Positions 17,720 through 26,951 of a stretch of DNA of 35,680 nt are shown here, one piece after another (position 1 is the first letter of the stretch; each line of letters opens with the position of its first letter). Position numbers and translations under genes: made by a program. Below the pieces are notes generated by a model. That model saw only the letters and a program-made list of their open reading frames with translations. It did no database searches and was not told where the DNA came from. The stretch covers positions 10,642 to 46,321 of the forward strand of contig QHOX01000107.1 of NCBI GenBank assembly GCA_003219465.1, given 5' to 3'. Source of the stretch: Verrucomicrobiota bacterium (GTDB lineage Bacteria; Verrucomicrobiota; Verrucomicrobiia; Chthoniobacterales; UBA10450).

Positions 17720-20700
17720 TTAGCTTCGGCGCACTTCCAGTTGTTTTCGCAAAATCCAATGCAGCAACACAAGCAATGCAAGCGTCGAAACGATCAGAAC
17801 CACGGTGTCGAAAGTAAACACGCCAAATTTCATTCCGAAATAGCGTTTCTCCAGACCAAAGAAGACGTTGGGCTTGCTGCCGCGGCGATAATCGTTCTGC
17901 TCCATCTCGGCCCTTGAGATCAAGTCGGCCACTTTCTGGTTGACGTAGAGTTGGTCCGCTGTGACCGGTCCGTTCGCATCCTTAAACAGCGATCGATCGA
18001 ACCTCTGCTTTCCGGCAATGACGGGATCGACCAGCTTAAGATACTGATCGATCTCCGGCGCGGAATGTCCTTCCAACCCCGAAAGCAAAGCTAGTACATC
18101 CTTCAAATCGTTGAGGTGCGCGCGTTGCTGCGGCGTGTCCGCTTGGGGCGCGAACTTTTGAATTTTGTCATGCGCACGGTCCTGCCGTTTCGTAAGGGGA
18201 TTGAGTTTGGCCTGGGCAACAATCATTTCTTCGTATGACCAGCGCATCGCGATGAATTGGCACACAAGTGGCACCTGCAGCTTGCTCTCGGTCTTTCTCG
18301 TTTTTTCCGAGTTCGGATGTTCGGAGAACCAGTGGGAAAACGAATAAAGCAGACCGAGGTTCCGGTTCATGTCCTCGTATTTGATGAGGGCGCCGCCCAT
18401 GATGATTTGCGGGATCAAAACCAGCGGGACGATATTCGCCGCGGTTTTCGGGTCAGCGACTAACGACGAGATGACCAGACCCAACGCCACGCCGCTCATA
18501 GCCGTCAGAAACATGATCGCCAAGTCGATCCAGAACATCCCTCGGATTTGGAGAACGAAATTGCCGATCAACACGTAAAGAACACACTGAATCAGCGCAA
18601 AGACTCCGAGGGTGATCGTCTTCGAAATCACGTAATACGACAGGCGCACCTTGATGTTGCGCTCGCGTTGCAGCACCGGACGATCCCGAATGATGTCATC
18701 CGCGCTGTTTGTGAGCCCGAGAAACATCGCGACGATCAGACCGAGAAACAAGAACGTCGGGATATGATAAGCGGAAGCAAAATCGTACGTACCGGTTTCC
18801 GAATAGCGCAAGATCGTTGCAATCAACAGCGCCAGTACGGGTGAAACACCAATCGTGATCACCAGGTTCGCGTGATTGCGCAGTTTGCTGATGAATGCAC
18901 GCCGTAGCAGCGTGCGAAATTGCGTCCACTCGTCGTGCCACCGCAGCGGAAGGCGCTTTTTTTGGACTGGCGCGACCGGCAAGGGGTCCGCCTCCTCCTG
19001 TCGCAGCGAAACTTGTTTTACGTCCTGGATCAATCGGAACGCTTCGTATTTATCGCGCCAGAAGTCCGGCGAGTAACGGCGGGCCGGTACGAGTTGTCCG
19101 CGGCTATTTTCCTCGTAGATGACGTCGCCGCTCAAATCGCGCAGCGGCGTCTCAAGCACATCGAAAATGAATTCCGGCCGGGTCGTTCCACACGAGGGAC
19201 ACGCACCCAGTTCAGCACCGAATTGGTGTTGATGCTCCGCCTCCGCGAAATAGCGCAGCGCGTCGGAAGGCGTGCCGAAAAACACGAGCCGTCCACCCTT
19301 GTCGAGCAAGATCACCTTCTGAAACATCTGGAAGATTTTCGAGCTGGGCTGGTGAATGGTAACGACGACGATTTTGTTGTGCGCCATGCTCCGAATGATT
19401 TCGATCACGTGCTCGGAGTCTTTCGACGAGAGACCGGAGGTTGGTTCGTCAAACAGATAAACGTCGGACATCCCGATCATATCCAGCCCGATGTTGAGCC
19501 GTTTCCGCTCGCCGCCGCTGAGCGTCTTTTTCTCGGGACTGCCTACGACCGCATCCCGGCGTTCGCTTAAACCCAGCTCGATTAACTTTGCATCTAACCG
19601 CCGGATTCGGTCGCGCTTCGACAGGTGGGGCGCACGGATCGCTGCCGCAAACTGCAAATTCTCACCAATCGTGAGGTGCTCATCGAACGCGTCCTGTTGC
19701 GGCATGTAACTGACGTACTGCTTGAGAACGTCAAGGTTTCCGTAGAGAGATTGTCCGTTGAGCAAAACGTCGCCACTGCTCGGCTGGAGCTGCCCGGCAA
19801 GCACTCTCATCAGCGTGCTTTTTCCTGCACCGCTTGCGCCCATGACGCAAACGAGCTCACCACGCGTGATGCTGAAGGAAATTCCCTCGAGGCCAATCTC
19901 GCCTTTGCCAAAGCGGTGTGTGACTTCGTTCAGTTCGAGAGTGCGAATGATGTTGCGCTCCTCTTCGATGATGCGCTCCAAAAAATTGCATCGCAGGATC
20001 TGTCCGACATCGATTCGAATGATGTCGCCGTCCTTGAGTTCTGCGGTCGTGCGGACCGGATGGTCGCCGACCATGATCGGACGGTCCGCTTCAATGACTT
20101 CAAGTGTGCCTACTCGCCGATCGTAATCGCAAAAAATCTTCAGCAGCACATCCCCGGCCGTACCCGGAGAAAGCAGGATGTCGTCCGCTTGCAGGCGGCT
20201 CGGGTCGTTCGAGACCAGATATTCCGATTTTGACGCTTTCAGTTGGAAACGCCCGCCCAGTGCGCGCGCACGCCGGCGCAGGTCATTCAAATCCAGCTCG
20301 GTGTCGTTGTGGAAAACGATCTTGTCTTCCAGTGTCGCGTCGATCTGAGTACCGGCTTTTAGCCGCTTACCCTTGAGCTCTGCATCGATATCGCGCAAGG
20401 CCTTGACGCGCACCTTAAGTCCGAACGTGACTCGCAGCGCGCTCTCGCGCGTTCGCGAACGCTCTAATTGCACTTGCTCTGCGTCTTTACTTACCCGAAT
20501 GAAAATTTCCGGAAGCGATACGTTTTTCTTTGCATTGAAATATTGCGCCAGCTCCTGATAGCTGAGCACCTGGTCGCCGATCAAAATTCGTTGACCGGGA
20601 TAAATTCGGCAGAAGCCGCCGCGCACCAAAGGTCGACCGCGCACGGAGACGTTCTGGCTGCTGTAGTTTTTCAAGAGAATAAGATCGTGATAGCGAAAGG

Positions 20701-21328
20701 CCATCAGCCGATCTGTTTCGGCGAGATTCTTGAGCATGATGTCCGCTTTGCTGTCCGCTCCAAAGGAGAGCGACTCCAGCGGCGACGCGCCATGTTGATA
20801 GATCGATGGATCGGACTCTTCTGACGCGTTGAGTTGATAAACGATATCGATCGCCTGTGCAGCCATGCCCATCTGCGACATGAACGAATAAAACGCGACG
20901 ACCTGTTCCTGCTTCAGGCCGGCTTGAGAGATCAGATCATACAATTGTACCCCAAGCATGATTTTGCGTTCGGTGCTCAGTTGCGCGCCAAGCTTTTGCG
21001 CCATCGCAGCGAGGTCCTGCTGTTCGTACAGCGCTTGACGGAACAACTGTCGCAGTTCGGAATAAACCGCCTCTGGATAATCGTAACGCAGAAACCCAAG
21101 GCTTGAGTCGATCTCTTCCTCCATGATGACGCCGTCGGCCTTGGTGAAACTCGCCAGCACCTGAATCAACAACGGCAGCAGGTTCGGCCCTTCCGAGACA
21201 CTGCGCGGCTTGCGTAATGCCCGACGCACGAGCCGACGGCCAGTTCGTCGCACACGATACGCCAGCGGGATTACGCGTTGCACGGTGCGGTCGATCTTAT
21301 CGGCCATCGATGAAACCAGCTCTGTCAT
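17720..21328 (-). CDS. ABCG-type transporter with TerB-like and FHA-like N-terminal regions
   Basis: 1202 residues. Residues about 40-160 look like a TerB-like helical domain (LLPLLIQVLASFTKADGVIM). Residues about 200-450 include two FHA-like segments (e.g. RPIMVGDHPVRTTAELKDGD), weaker calls. The ATPase has Walker A GASGAGKST (about 495), signature LSGGERKR (about 602), Walker B VYLFDEPTSGL (about 625) and the H-loop TIHQPSSK, typical of the White/ABCG subfamily. A CPSC-containing linker precedes an ABC-2 permease region with about six helices (from about 820) and a last helix at the C-terminus. Being one polypeptide it is a half-transporter that would dimerise. Substrate unknown. Confidence 0.88.
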   Translation of the reverse strand: MTELVSSMADKIDRTVQRVIPLAYRVRRTGRRLVRRALRKPRSVSEGPNLLPLLIQVLASFTKADGVIMEEEIDSSLGFLRYDYPEAVYSELRQLFRQALYEQQDLAAMAQKLGAQLSTERKIMLGVQLYDLISQAGLKQEQVVAFYSFMSQMGMAAQAIDIVYQLNASEESDPSIYQHGASPLESLSFGADSKADIMLKNLAETDRLMAFRYHDLILLKNYSSQNVSVRGRPLVRGGFCRIYPGQRILIGDQVLSYQELAQYFNAKKNVSLPEIFIRVSKDAEQVQLERSRTRESALRVTFGLKVRVKALRDIDAELKGKRLKAGTQIDATLEDKIVFHNDTELDLNDLRRRARALGGRFQLKASKSEYLVSNDPSRLQADDILLSPGTAGDVLLKIFCDYDRRVGTLEVIEADRPIMVGDHPVRTTAELKDGDIIRIDVGQILRCNFLERIIEEERNIIRTLELNEVTHRFGKGEIGLEGISFSITRGELVCVMGASGAGKSTLMRVLAGQLQPSSGDVLLNGQSLYGNLDVLKQYVSYMPQQDAFDEHLTIGENLQFAAAIRAPHLSKRDRIRRLDAKLIELGLSERRDAVVGSPEKKTLSGGERKRLNIGLDMIGMSDVYLFDEPTSGLSSKDSEHVIEIIRSMAHNKIVVVTIHQPSSKIFQMFQKVILLDKGGRLVFFGTPSDALRYFAEAEHQHQFGAELGACPSCGTTRPEFIFDVLETPLRDLSGDVIYEENSRGQLVPARRYSPDFWRDKYEAFRLIQDVKQVSLRQEEADPLPVAPVQKKRLPLRWHDEWTQFRTLLRRAFISKLRNHANLVITIGVSPVLALLIATILRYSETGTYDFASAYHIPTFLFLGLIVAMFLGLTNSADDIIRDRPVLQRERNIKVRLSYYVISKTITLGVFALIQCVLYVLIGNFVLQIRGMFWIDLAIMFLTAMSGVALGLVISSLVADPKTAANIVPLVLIPQIIMGGALIKYEDMNRNLGLLYSFSHWFSEHPNSEKTRKTESKLQVPLVCQFIAMRWSYEEMIVAQAKLNPLTKRQDRAHDKIQKFAPQADTPQQRAHLNDLKDVLALLSGLEGHSAPEIDQYLKLVDPVIAGKQRFDRSLFKDANGPVTADQLYVNQKVADLISRAEMEQNDYRRGSKPNVFFGLEKRYFGMKFGVFTFDTVVLIVSTLALLVLLHWILRKQLEVRRS

Positions 21329-21502
21329 GGTACTTTTCGAATGCGAATCTTACGTGAAAGCGCGCAGAGACGCAATGCAGCGCGGCCCCGACTGGTGATC
21401 GTGGGCTGCGTGAATATTGGGTGGATCATCCGCTGAGGACATCCACTTTCGCCAACGCTCCGGCGGACGGATCGGAGGCTACAGCATTACCGGTTGGAAA
21501 AG

Positions 21503-23269
21503 TTATAATACCTGGTCCCATTTGCTCTCGTATTTCAGCATGATCTCTCGCAGAAGACGAATGGGTGGCATTCCATGGCTGAGCAATTCGTGATGAAATT
21601 TTTGCAATGAGAAATCGTCGCCCTGTTGCGCCTTGTAGTCGTCGCGCAATTTCAGGATCTGCAATTTGCCCAACGTGTAATTGAGATAGCCCGGGTCGAA
21701 CGTGGCACGCATGGCTTCCTGACGGGCCGGTTTTTGTTCGTAGTAACAGTTGTCCTGGAAAAATTTGGTCGCCTCGTCAATCGACATGTTTTGCGTGTGC
21801 ACTTTGATGGACACACATAACCGGCAAAGACGCAGCAGCGCTTCGTCAGCCTGCGCCATGCGATATTTTGCCGCGCGCTTCACATCATCTTCGCTTGGAC
21901 TCGAGTTGGCCGGGCCGCCGAATCCTTCGTCGATCATCATCTTCTCGCAGTAATGCGCCCAGCCTTCGATAAAGGCGTAGCTACCGAAGATTTTTTCTAC
22001 TTTGCTGGCAGGCGACGCGTTTAGATGAAGGAACTGCACGTAGTGTCCGGGATAGACCTCGTGAATCGACACAACGTCGGAGGTGTAGTAATTAAAGGCC
22101 GTAAGCCATTCCTGCTTTTCTTGCTCCGGCCAATCCCCTTCCGTCGGTGTGACGTAGTAATAAGCCTCGGTAGCGCGTTTCTCGAACGGACCCGGAGTGT
22201 CCATCGAGGCAAAGGAGGTAGCACGCAGATATTGCGGGGTCTCTTTTACTTTCGCGCGAATCTCCGACGGAATTCCGACCAAACGACGGCTCACAACGTA
22301 CTTGCGAAGCTTGTCCAGGTCTTTGGCAATGTCCGGGATCAATTTGTCCGAAGCCGGATGCTCGCCTTGGATTTGCTTGAAAACCTCAATCGCAGGTTTG
22401 TTCGGGTCGATCTTTTTCGCGGCCTCGGCGAATGCTTCCTGTTCGGCCTTTAATTGCGCCATGCCGATCTCGAGAATTTTCTGTGGTGGAAGATCGACCA
22501 GCTCCGTCTGTGCCAGGAAGCGCCCGAATTTTTTTTCGCCAAGAGCGAACTCAAGTGTGGCTTTGGGAAGTTTCTCCCGTTCCAGCCACGTTGCGTAATC
22601 ACTCAGCGCGTTTGCGGCTCTGCGATTGGCTGCCTGAAATGCAACGCGGAGCTGCTCGTCTTTGAGGCCACTCACAGCGGCAACGAGATCTTTTTTCAGA
22701 AAATCGGCCGAACCCCTGGCGATCTGAATCGCAAGCTCGACGAACGGTTTTGGGAGCTTTTCATCGAGATTTGTTCGCGCCGCGATCAGGATGTTTGGAA
22801 TTTGTGATTCGATGGCGACAAGGCTGCGGACGCGATCTTCAAGCGGCGCGAAATTCCTTTTGATATAGACGTTCACGTCACCCGCACGCGCATAGACCAT
22901 CGGGTTTCGGTCGAACATCGCCATGTCCTGCATTTCAAACAGGTCGCGCTTCACCGCTGCCTGCAGAATTCGGAGATCGATGGATTGACGCTGACTCAGT
23001 TTCGCTGGATCAAACTTGGCCAGCCGGTCATCGAATCGCCGAAGCCGGGAGAGCTCGGCGTCGAGCGCGAGGCGGCTGTAATCGCTGATTTTGCCATCGT
23101 ACTCGTGCAGACCGAGAGCAGTTCCCTGGAGCGGGTGCGCGACGAGATACGTCTTCACGTATTCCTCGGCTACCGCTTCGTATTCGGCGTCCTGCGTTTG
23201 CCCTGCGAAAACCGCGCTGGCGAGCGAGAGCGCCCCGAACCTAATGAGACGACAGATATGGGCTCTCAT
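21503..23269 (-). CDS. DUF885-family secreted metallopeptidase
   Basis: 588 residues with a signal peptide (LIRFGALSLASAVFAGQTQ). Length and motifs fit DUF885 (PF05960), peptidase-like proteins: HEVYPGHYVQFLH gives the HExxxGH-type zinc site (about residue 412), followed by the conserved EGWAHYCEKMMIDEGFG about 30 residues on, with the third ligand Glu. The family is exported in many bacteria and presumed to act as a carboxy- or oligopeptidase. Divergent from the S41 protease, with 95 bases between starts. The 174-base spacer 21329-21502 contains no gene. Confidence 0.9.
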   Translation of the reverse strand: MRAHICRLIRFGALSLASAVFAGQTQDAEYEAVAEEYVKTYLVAHPLQGTALGLHEYDGKISDYSRLALDAELSRLRRFDDRLAKFDPAKLSQRQSIDLRILQAAVKRDLFEMQDMAMFDRNPMVYARAGDVNVYIKRNFAPLEDRVRSLVAIESQIPNILIAARTNLDEKLPKPFVELAIQIARGSADFLKKDLVAAVSGLKDEQLRVAFQAANRRAANALSDYATWLEREKLPKATLEFALGEKKFGRFLAQTELVDLPPQKILEIGMAQLKAEQEAFAEAAKKIDPNKPAIEVFKQIQGEHPASDKLIPDIAKDLDKLRKYVVSRRLVGIPSEIRAKVKETPQYLRATSFASMDTPGPFEKRATEAYYYVTPTEGDWPEQEKQEWLTAFNYYTSDVVSIHEVYPGHYVQFLHLNASPASKVEKIFGSYAFIEGWAHYCEKMMIDEGFGGPANSSPSEDDVKRAAKYRMAQADEALLRLCRLCVSIKVHTQNMSIDEATKFFQDNCYYEQKPARQEAMRATFDPGYLNYTLGKLQILKLRDDYKAQQGDDFSLQKFHHELLSHGMPPIRLLREIMLKYESKWDQVL

Positions 23270-23364
23270 TGTCCAAGTCTAACTACAGACAAGAATGTGC
23301 GTTGGGCGTTGCCAAAATCTCCTCATGAGCGATTGTCACATCGCTCTTGGAGGTTCGACAAAAC

Positions 23365-24663
23365 ATGAGGCGGGTCGTGATCATTCCATTGCTGGCTTGT
23401 GTCCTGTTCGGCGCTATTCCCGGCGCTCTCGCGCAAGAGATGCAGCCGCCAAAGACCGAAGAGGATAACGGCTACTCGCAGATTGCCATTTTCGCAAAGG
23501 CCCTGGAGCTGATCCGGCAGGATTACGTGGATCAGAACAAGACCAGCTATCACGATCTAGTTACCGCTGCAATGAAGGGGATGCTTTCGTCACTGGATCC
23601 GCACAGCCAGTTCATGGACCCCGATGATTTTCGGGACATGCAGGATGACACGCGCAGCCGCTTCAACGGTCTCGGCATCGAAGTCTCGATGAAAAACGGC
23701 CTGCCTACGGTGGTCACGGCGATGGAGGACACGCCTGCCGCGAAGGCGGGAATTCTTTCCGGCGACCAAATATTGCGGATCAATGGCATGTCGACAGAGA
23801 GAATGGATCTCCAGGACTCGATCAATGTCCTACGCGGGCCCGCAGGCGCAAAAGTCAGTATGACGCTGTTGCGGCCGTCGACGAAGGAAATCAAGGAGTA
23901 CACGCTCCAACGCGCTGAAATAAAAATCCAAAGTGTTAAGGGAGAAAGATTGCTGCCGCCAGAGCTGACCGGCCCATTCAGGATTGGTTACATCCGACTG
24001 ATTCAGTTCAACGAACCGACGGCCGAGGAATTATCGAAGGCGATCGATAATTTGCAGAAGCAAGGCATGCAGGCGCTGATACTCGATCTTCGAAATAATC
24101 CGGGCGGGCTTTTGAACAGCGCCGTGGATGTGTGCGGTCAATTTTTGCCGCCCAACACAAAAGTGGTATCGACGCAGGGGCGAGTTTCTTCGCAACAGCA
24201 TGATTACTCTACTTCCGGCGCAAGTAAGCCGCGTCCGAATTTTCCCATGGTGTCGCTTATTAACGAAGGCAGCGCGAGCGGCGCGGAGATCGTTGCAGGT
24301 GCGCTTAAGGATTTGCGTCGGGCGGTCCTTGTTGGTGAAACTACTTTTGGAAAAGGTTCCGTCCAGAATGTCCTACAATTGCCGGACGGTTCCGCGGTGC
24401 GTTTTACCACGGCCAAGTACTACACGCCCAGCAGGCAGGTCATTCAGGGTAACGGCGTGACGCCAAATATTCGCGTCGGCATGACCGCTGAACAGGAGCG
24501 CGCTCTGTATGCGCTGCGCAACGCAGGAAATGTCAAGCCAGACGACGAGATCAACATAATCAAGACCAAGGATCCACAGATGTTGCGCGCCATTGACGCA
24601 CTCAAAGGTGTGATGATTTACGCACAGCAAAGCGCGCCGAAGGCGGAAGCGGTAAAGAAATAG
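23365..24663 (+). CDS. S41 C-terminal processing peptidase (CtpA/Prc-like)
   Basis: 432 residues from ATG at 23365, with GGAGG about 11 bases upstream; a TTG at 23347 is the frame opening. Signal peptide (VVIIPLLACVLFGAIPGALAQ), PDZ domain (about residues 95-175, GLGIEVSMKNGLPTVVTAME), then the S41 domain with the nucleophile Ser in NEGSASGAEI and general base Lys in TFGKGSVQ. The family trims C-termini of exported proteins in the periplasm. Typical length; nothing missing. Confidence 0.94.
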   Translation: MRRVVIIPLLACVLFGAIPGALAQEMQPPKTEEDNGYSQIAIFAKALELIRQDYVDQNKTSYHDLVTAAMKGMLSSLDPHSQFMDPDDFRDMQDDTRSRFNGLGIEVSMKNGLPTVVTAMEDTPAAKAGILSGDQILRINGMSTERMDLQDSINVLRGPAGAKVSMTLLRPSTKEIKEYTLQRAEIKIQSVKGERLLPPELTGPFRIGYIRLIQFNEPTAEELSKAIDNLQKQGMQALILDLRNNPGGLLNSAVDVCGQFLPPNTKVVSTQGRVSSQQHDYSTSGASKPRPNFPMVSLINEGSASGAEIVAGALKDLRRAVLVGETTFGKGSVQNVLQLPDGSAVRFTTAKYYTPSRQVIQGNGVTPNIRVGMTAEQERALYALRNAGNVKPDDEINIIKTKDPQMLRAIDALKGVMIYAQQSAPKAEAVKK

Positions 24664-24672
24664 TAGCTTCTC

Positions 24673-24767
24673 TCATTCCGAGCGGCGTCGAGGAATCTCT
24701 GATTTTCTTCTGATGTGCCGCGCGCAGTGTAAGTTCGAGAGATGTCTCGACTTCGCTCGACATGACA
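24673..24767. repeat. REPIN-like dispersed repeat, family A copy 3
   Basis: TCATTCCGAGCGGCGTCGAG at the left and CTCGACTTCGCTCGACATGACA at the right (last 22 bases to 24767, described by ends only) form inverted halves. It fills the 98-base spacer between the S41 peptidase gene and tsaD, and its last six bases contain the tsaD ATG. Confidence 0.75.
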
Positions 24768-25817
24768 GTGCTGGCATTAGAAACCTCCTGTGACGAGACG
24801 GCAGTAGCGATTTTGCGTGGCCATCGTTCCGGCGACGAGTTGCTTGCAAGCGAAGTCGCATCGCAGGTCGCTGCCCATGAGAAATACGGCGGGATCGTAC
24901 CGGAGATCGCGTCGCGCAATCATCTGATCTACGCGCCGCGGCTACTCGATCGCGCTGCGAGCGCAGCGAAAACTCGGTTCTCAGAAATCGATGCGTTCGC
25001 TGCCACCAGTGGTCCCGGTCTGGCCAGTTCGTTGATGATCGGGGCGTCAATTGCGAAGGGATTGGCAATCGGCTTCGGCAAACGCTACCTGGGTGTCAAT
25101 CATCTCGAAGGACATTTGCTGTCGCCTTTTTTCGGTGTCGAAAAGAATGGTGACAACGTCATCAGGCCAAATGTGTCGCTCATCGTTAGCGGCGGACACA
25201 CGATGCTGGTCTTCGTTCGTGGCCTGACGAATTATCAACTCATCGGCCACACCGTTGACGATGCTGCGGGCGAGGCATTCGACAAAGTAGCCAAAATGCT
25301 CAGACTCGGTTATCCCGGCGGCCCAGAAATTGAAAAGCATGCGCGCGGCGGCGATCCGAAGCATTTTGATTTTCCCCGCAGCATGCTCGCCTCGGAGAAT
25401 TTCAGCTTTAGCGGATTAAAGACTGCGGTGCGGTACTTGTTGCCAAAAATTATGCTGGATGAGGAATGGCGTCTGACACAGACGCCCTACAATTTGAATG
25501 ACCAAACACTGCGCGATCTTTGCGCATCTTTTCAGCAGGCAATCATTGACGTGCTCGTGACAAAGACAATCGCGGCGGCGCAAAAATATCGTGTGGATCT
25601 CGTGACGATAAGCGGCGGCGTCAGTTGCAATCAGGAATTACGCCGCCAAATGCGCGACGCGAGCAGCCGCAAAGGAATCGAATTCAAAAGCGCCGAGCCG
25701 TGGCTGTGCACCGATAATGCCGCCATGATCGCATTTGCTGCGTTGTTGCGATTGCGCGCTGGATTTGAATCGCACGTGACCGAGGAGATTGATCCAAATT
25801 TGGCGCTCGCCTTGTAG
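24762..25817 (+). CDS. tsaD: tRNA N6-threonylcarbamoyladenosine transferase TsaD
   Basis: 351 residues starting MTVLALETSCDETAVAIL, the standard TsaD opening. Metal-binding NHLEGH (about residue 112), nucleotide loops SGGHTML and ISGGVSCN, and DNAAMIAFA near the end are all present. With TsaB/E it transfers threonylcarbamoyl to A37 of ANN-decoding tRNAs in the cytoplasm. The start codon lies in the last bases of a dispersed repeat, so there is no native leader between repeat and gene and no Shine-Dalgarno site. Essential gene; intact. Confidence 0.97.
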   Translation: MTVLALETSCDETAVAILRGHRSGDELLASEVASQVAAHEKYGGIVPEIASRNHLIYAPRLLDRAASAAKTRFSEIDAFAATSGPGLASSLMIGASIAKGLAIGFGKRYLGVNHLEGHLLSPFFGVEKNGDNVIRPNVSLIVSGGHTMLVFVRGLTNYQLIGHTVDDAAGEAFDKVAKMLRLGYPGGPEIEKHARGGDPKHFDFPRSMLASENFSFSGLKTAVRYLLPKIMLDEEWRLTQTPYNLNDQTLRDLCASFQQAIIDVLVTKTIAAAQKYRVDLVTISGGVSCNQELRRQMRDASSRKGIEFKSAEPWLCTDNAAMIAFAALLRLRAGFESHVTEEIDPNLALAL

Positions 25818-25818
25818 T

Positions 25819-25837
25819 CGCTTCGCTGTGCGAAGCG
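25819..25837 (+). terminator. Hairpin just after tsaD
   Basis: CGCTTCGC and GCGAAGCG form a perfect 8-bp stem with a TGT loop, two bases after the tsaD stop. No run of T follows, so it is a stem-loop of possible termination or mRNA-end function rather than a classic intrinsic terminator. Confidence 0.45.
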
Positions 25838-25898
25838 TTCTGGATGCATTTCTCGCCTTCCACGTGCCGCGCCGGCCTACAGGGCGACGGCCACAGAA

Positions 25899-26858
25899 TC
25901 AGTACTCACGCTCGAGCAGATAATTCGCTAACGCATGCAGCGCTTCAGCGTCGCGATTACTAAAAATCGACAAGGCATTGTGCGCTTCGCGCGTGAGCCG
26001 CTTGGCTTCGGCGCGCGATTTTTCCAAGCCGATCACCGCAGGATAAGTCGCTTTCTTTGCCGCTACATCTTTGCCAGCGCTTTTGCCGAGGATCTCCGAG
26101 GTCTGCGTTACGTCGAGAATGTCGTCGATGATTTGGAAAGCGAGCCCCAGTCGTTGCCCGAACCGTGTGATCGCGGAAAGCTTTCTAGCATCCGCATTGG
26201 CGCTCATCGCACCCAGACGCACTGAGCTTCTTAAAATCGCAGCGGTTTTGTTCTCGTGAATGAACTGTAACTCGCGTCGTTTCACATTTTTGCCTTCGGC
26301 TTCGAGATCGGCCACCTGACCGGCGATCAGTTTTTGGCTACCTGCCGCGACTGCGATTTCGCGCAACAGCGTTGACATATCGTAACGCCGGCTTGGCTTG
26401 GCGTGTGAAACAATTTCGAACGCGATGGTTAATAGAGCGTCACCCGCGAGCACGGCGATCCCTTCGCCAAAGACCTTGTGGCAGGTGGGACAGCCGCGCC
26501 GAAAATCATCGTTGTCCATACTGGGAAGATCATCGTGCACCAGCGAGTACGTGTGGATGCATTCAAGCGCGCACGCGAGCGGAAGCGCATCGTCGATCCT
26601 GCCACGACAAGCTTCCGCCGCAGCCAGACACAGAATCGGCCGCAAACGTTTGCCGCCGGCAAACAAACTGTAGCGCATCGCCCGGTGAAGCGTCGCGGGC
26701 TTCCTATTCGCCTTCGGCAAATAGCGGTCCAGGGCGCGGTCGATCAGCTTCTGGCGCGTGACGAGATAGCTTTTGAGATTCACGTGAGAAAACGGCTGCT
26801 GAATTGCTCGATTCTTAATACTCGATAATGCAACCCCGCGCAGAGTGTCCAGCAGCAT
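25899..26858 (-). CDS. ispA: Polyprenyl (farnesyl/geranylgeranyl) diphosphate synthase
   Basis: 319 residues. First Asp-rich motif DDLPSMDNDDFRRG (DDxxxxD) and second motif FQIIDDILD identify a trans-prenyl chain-elongating enzyme of the IspA type, condensing IPP with allylic diphosphates. The GKRLRP segment before the first motif is the IPP-binding site. Product length (C15 or C20) cannot be fixed by eye. The first 25 residues look unlike the family; a GTG at 26783 (VNLKSYLVTRQKLIDRAL) is a likely true start, which would give 294 residues, the usual length. Confidence 0.92.
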   Translation of the reverse strand: MLLDTLRGVALSSIKNRAIQQPFSHVNLKSYLVTRQKLIDRALDRYLPKANRKPATLHRAMRYSLFAGGKRLRPILCLAAAEACRGRIDDALPLACALECIHTYSLVHDDLPSMDNDDFRRGCPTCHKVFGEGIAVLAGDALLTIAFEIVSHAKPSRRYDMSTLLREIAVAAGSQKLIAGQVADLEAEGKNVKRRELQFIHENKTAAILRSSVRLGAMSANADARKLSAITRFGQRLGLAFQIIDDILDVTQTSEILGKSAGKDVAAKKATYPAVIGLEKSRAEAKRLTREAHNALSIFSNRDAEALHALANYLLEREY

Positions 26859-26951
26859 CCAGAATCAACGTAGTTCCTTGTTAACCGCAATTTGATGATC
26901 GCGGCCTAAGTTTCCTCGGGGTGGCGTGTCTTCTTCTTTGGAGGAATAGAC

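Noticed and set aside
21420-21486. Possible third copy of repeat family B (CCGCTGAGGAC ... GGCTACAGCA)
   Set aside because: Only a few bases at each end agree and the halves do not pair well.
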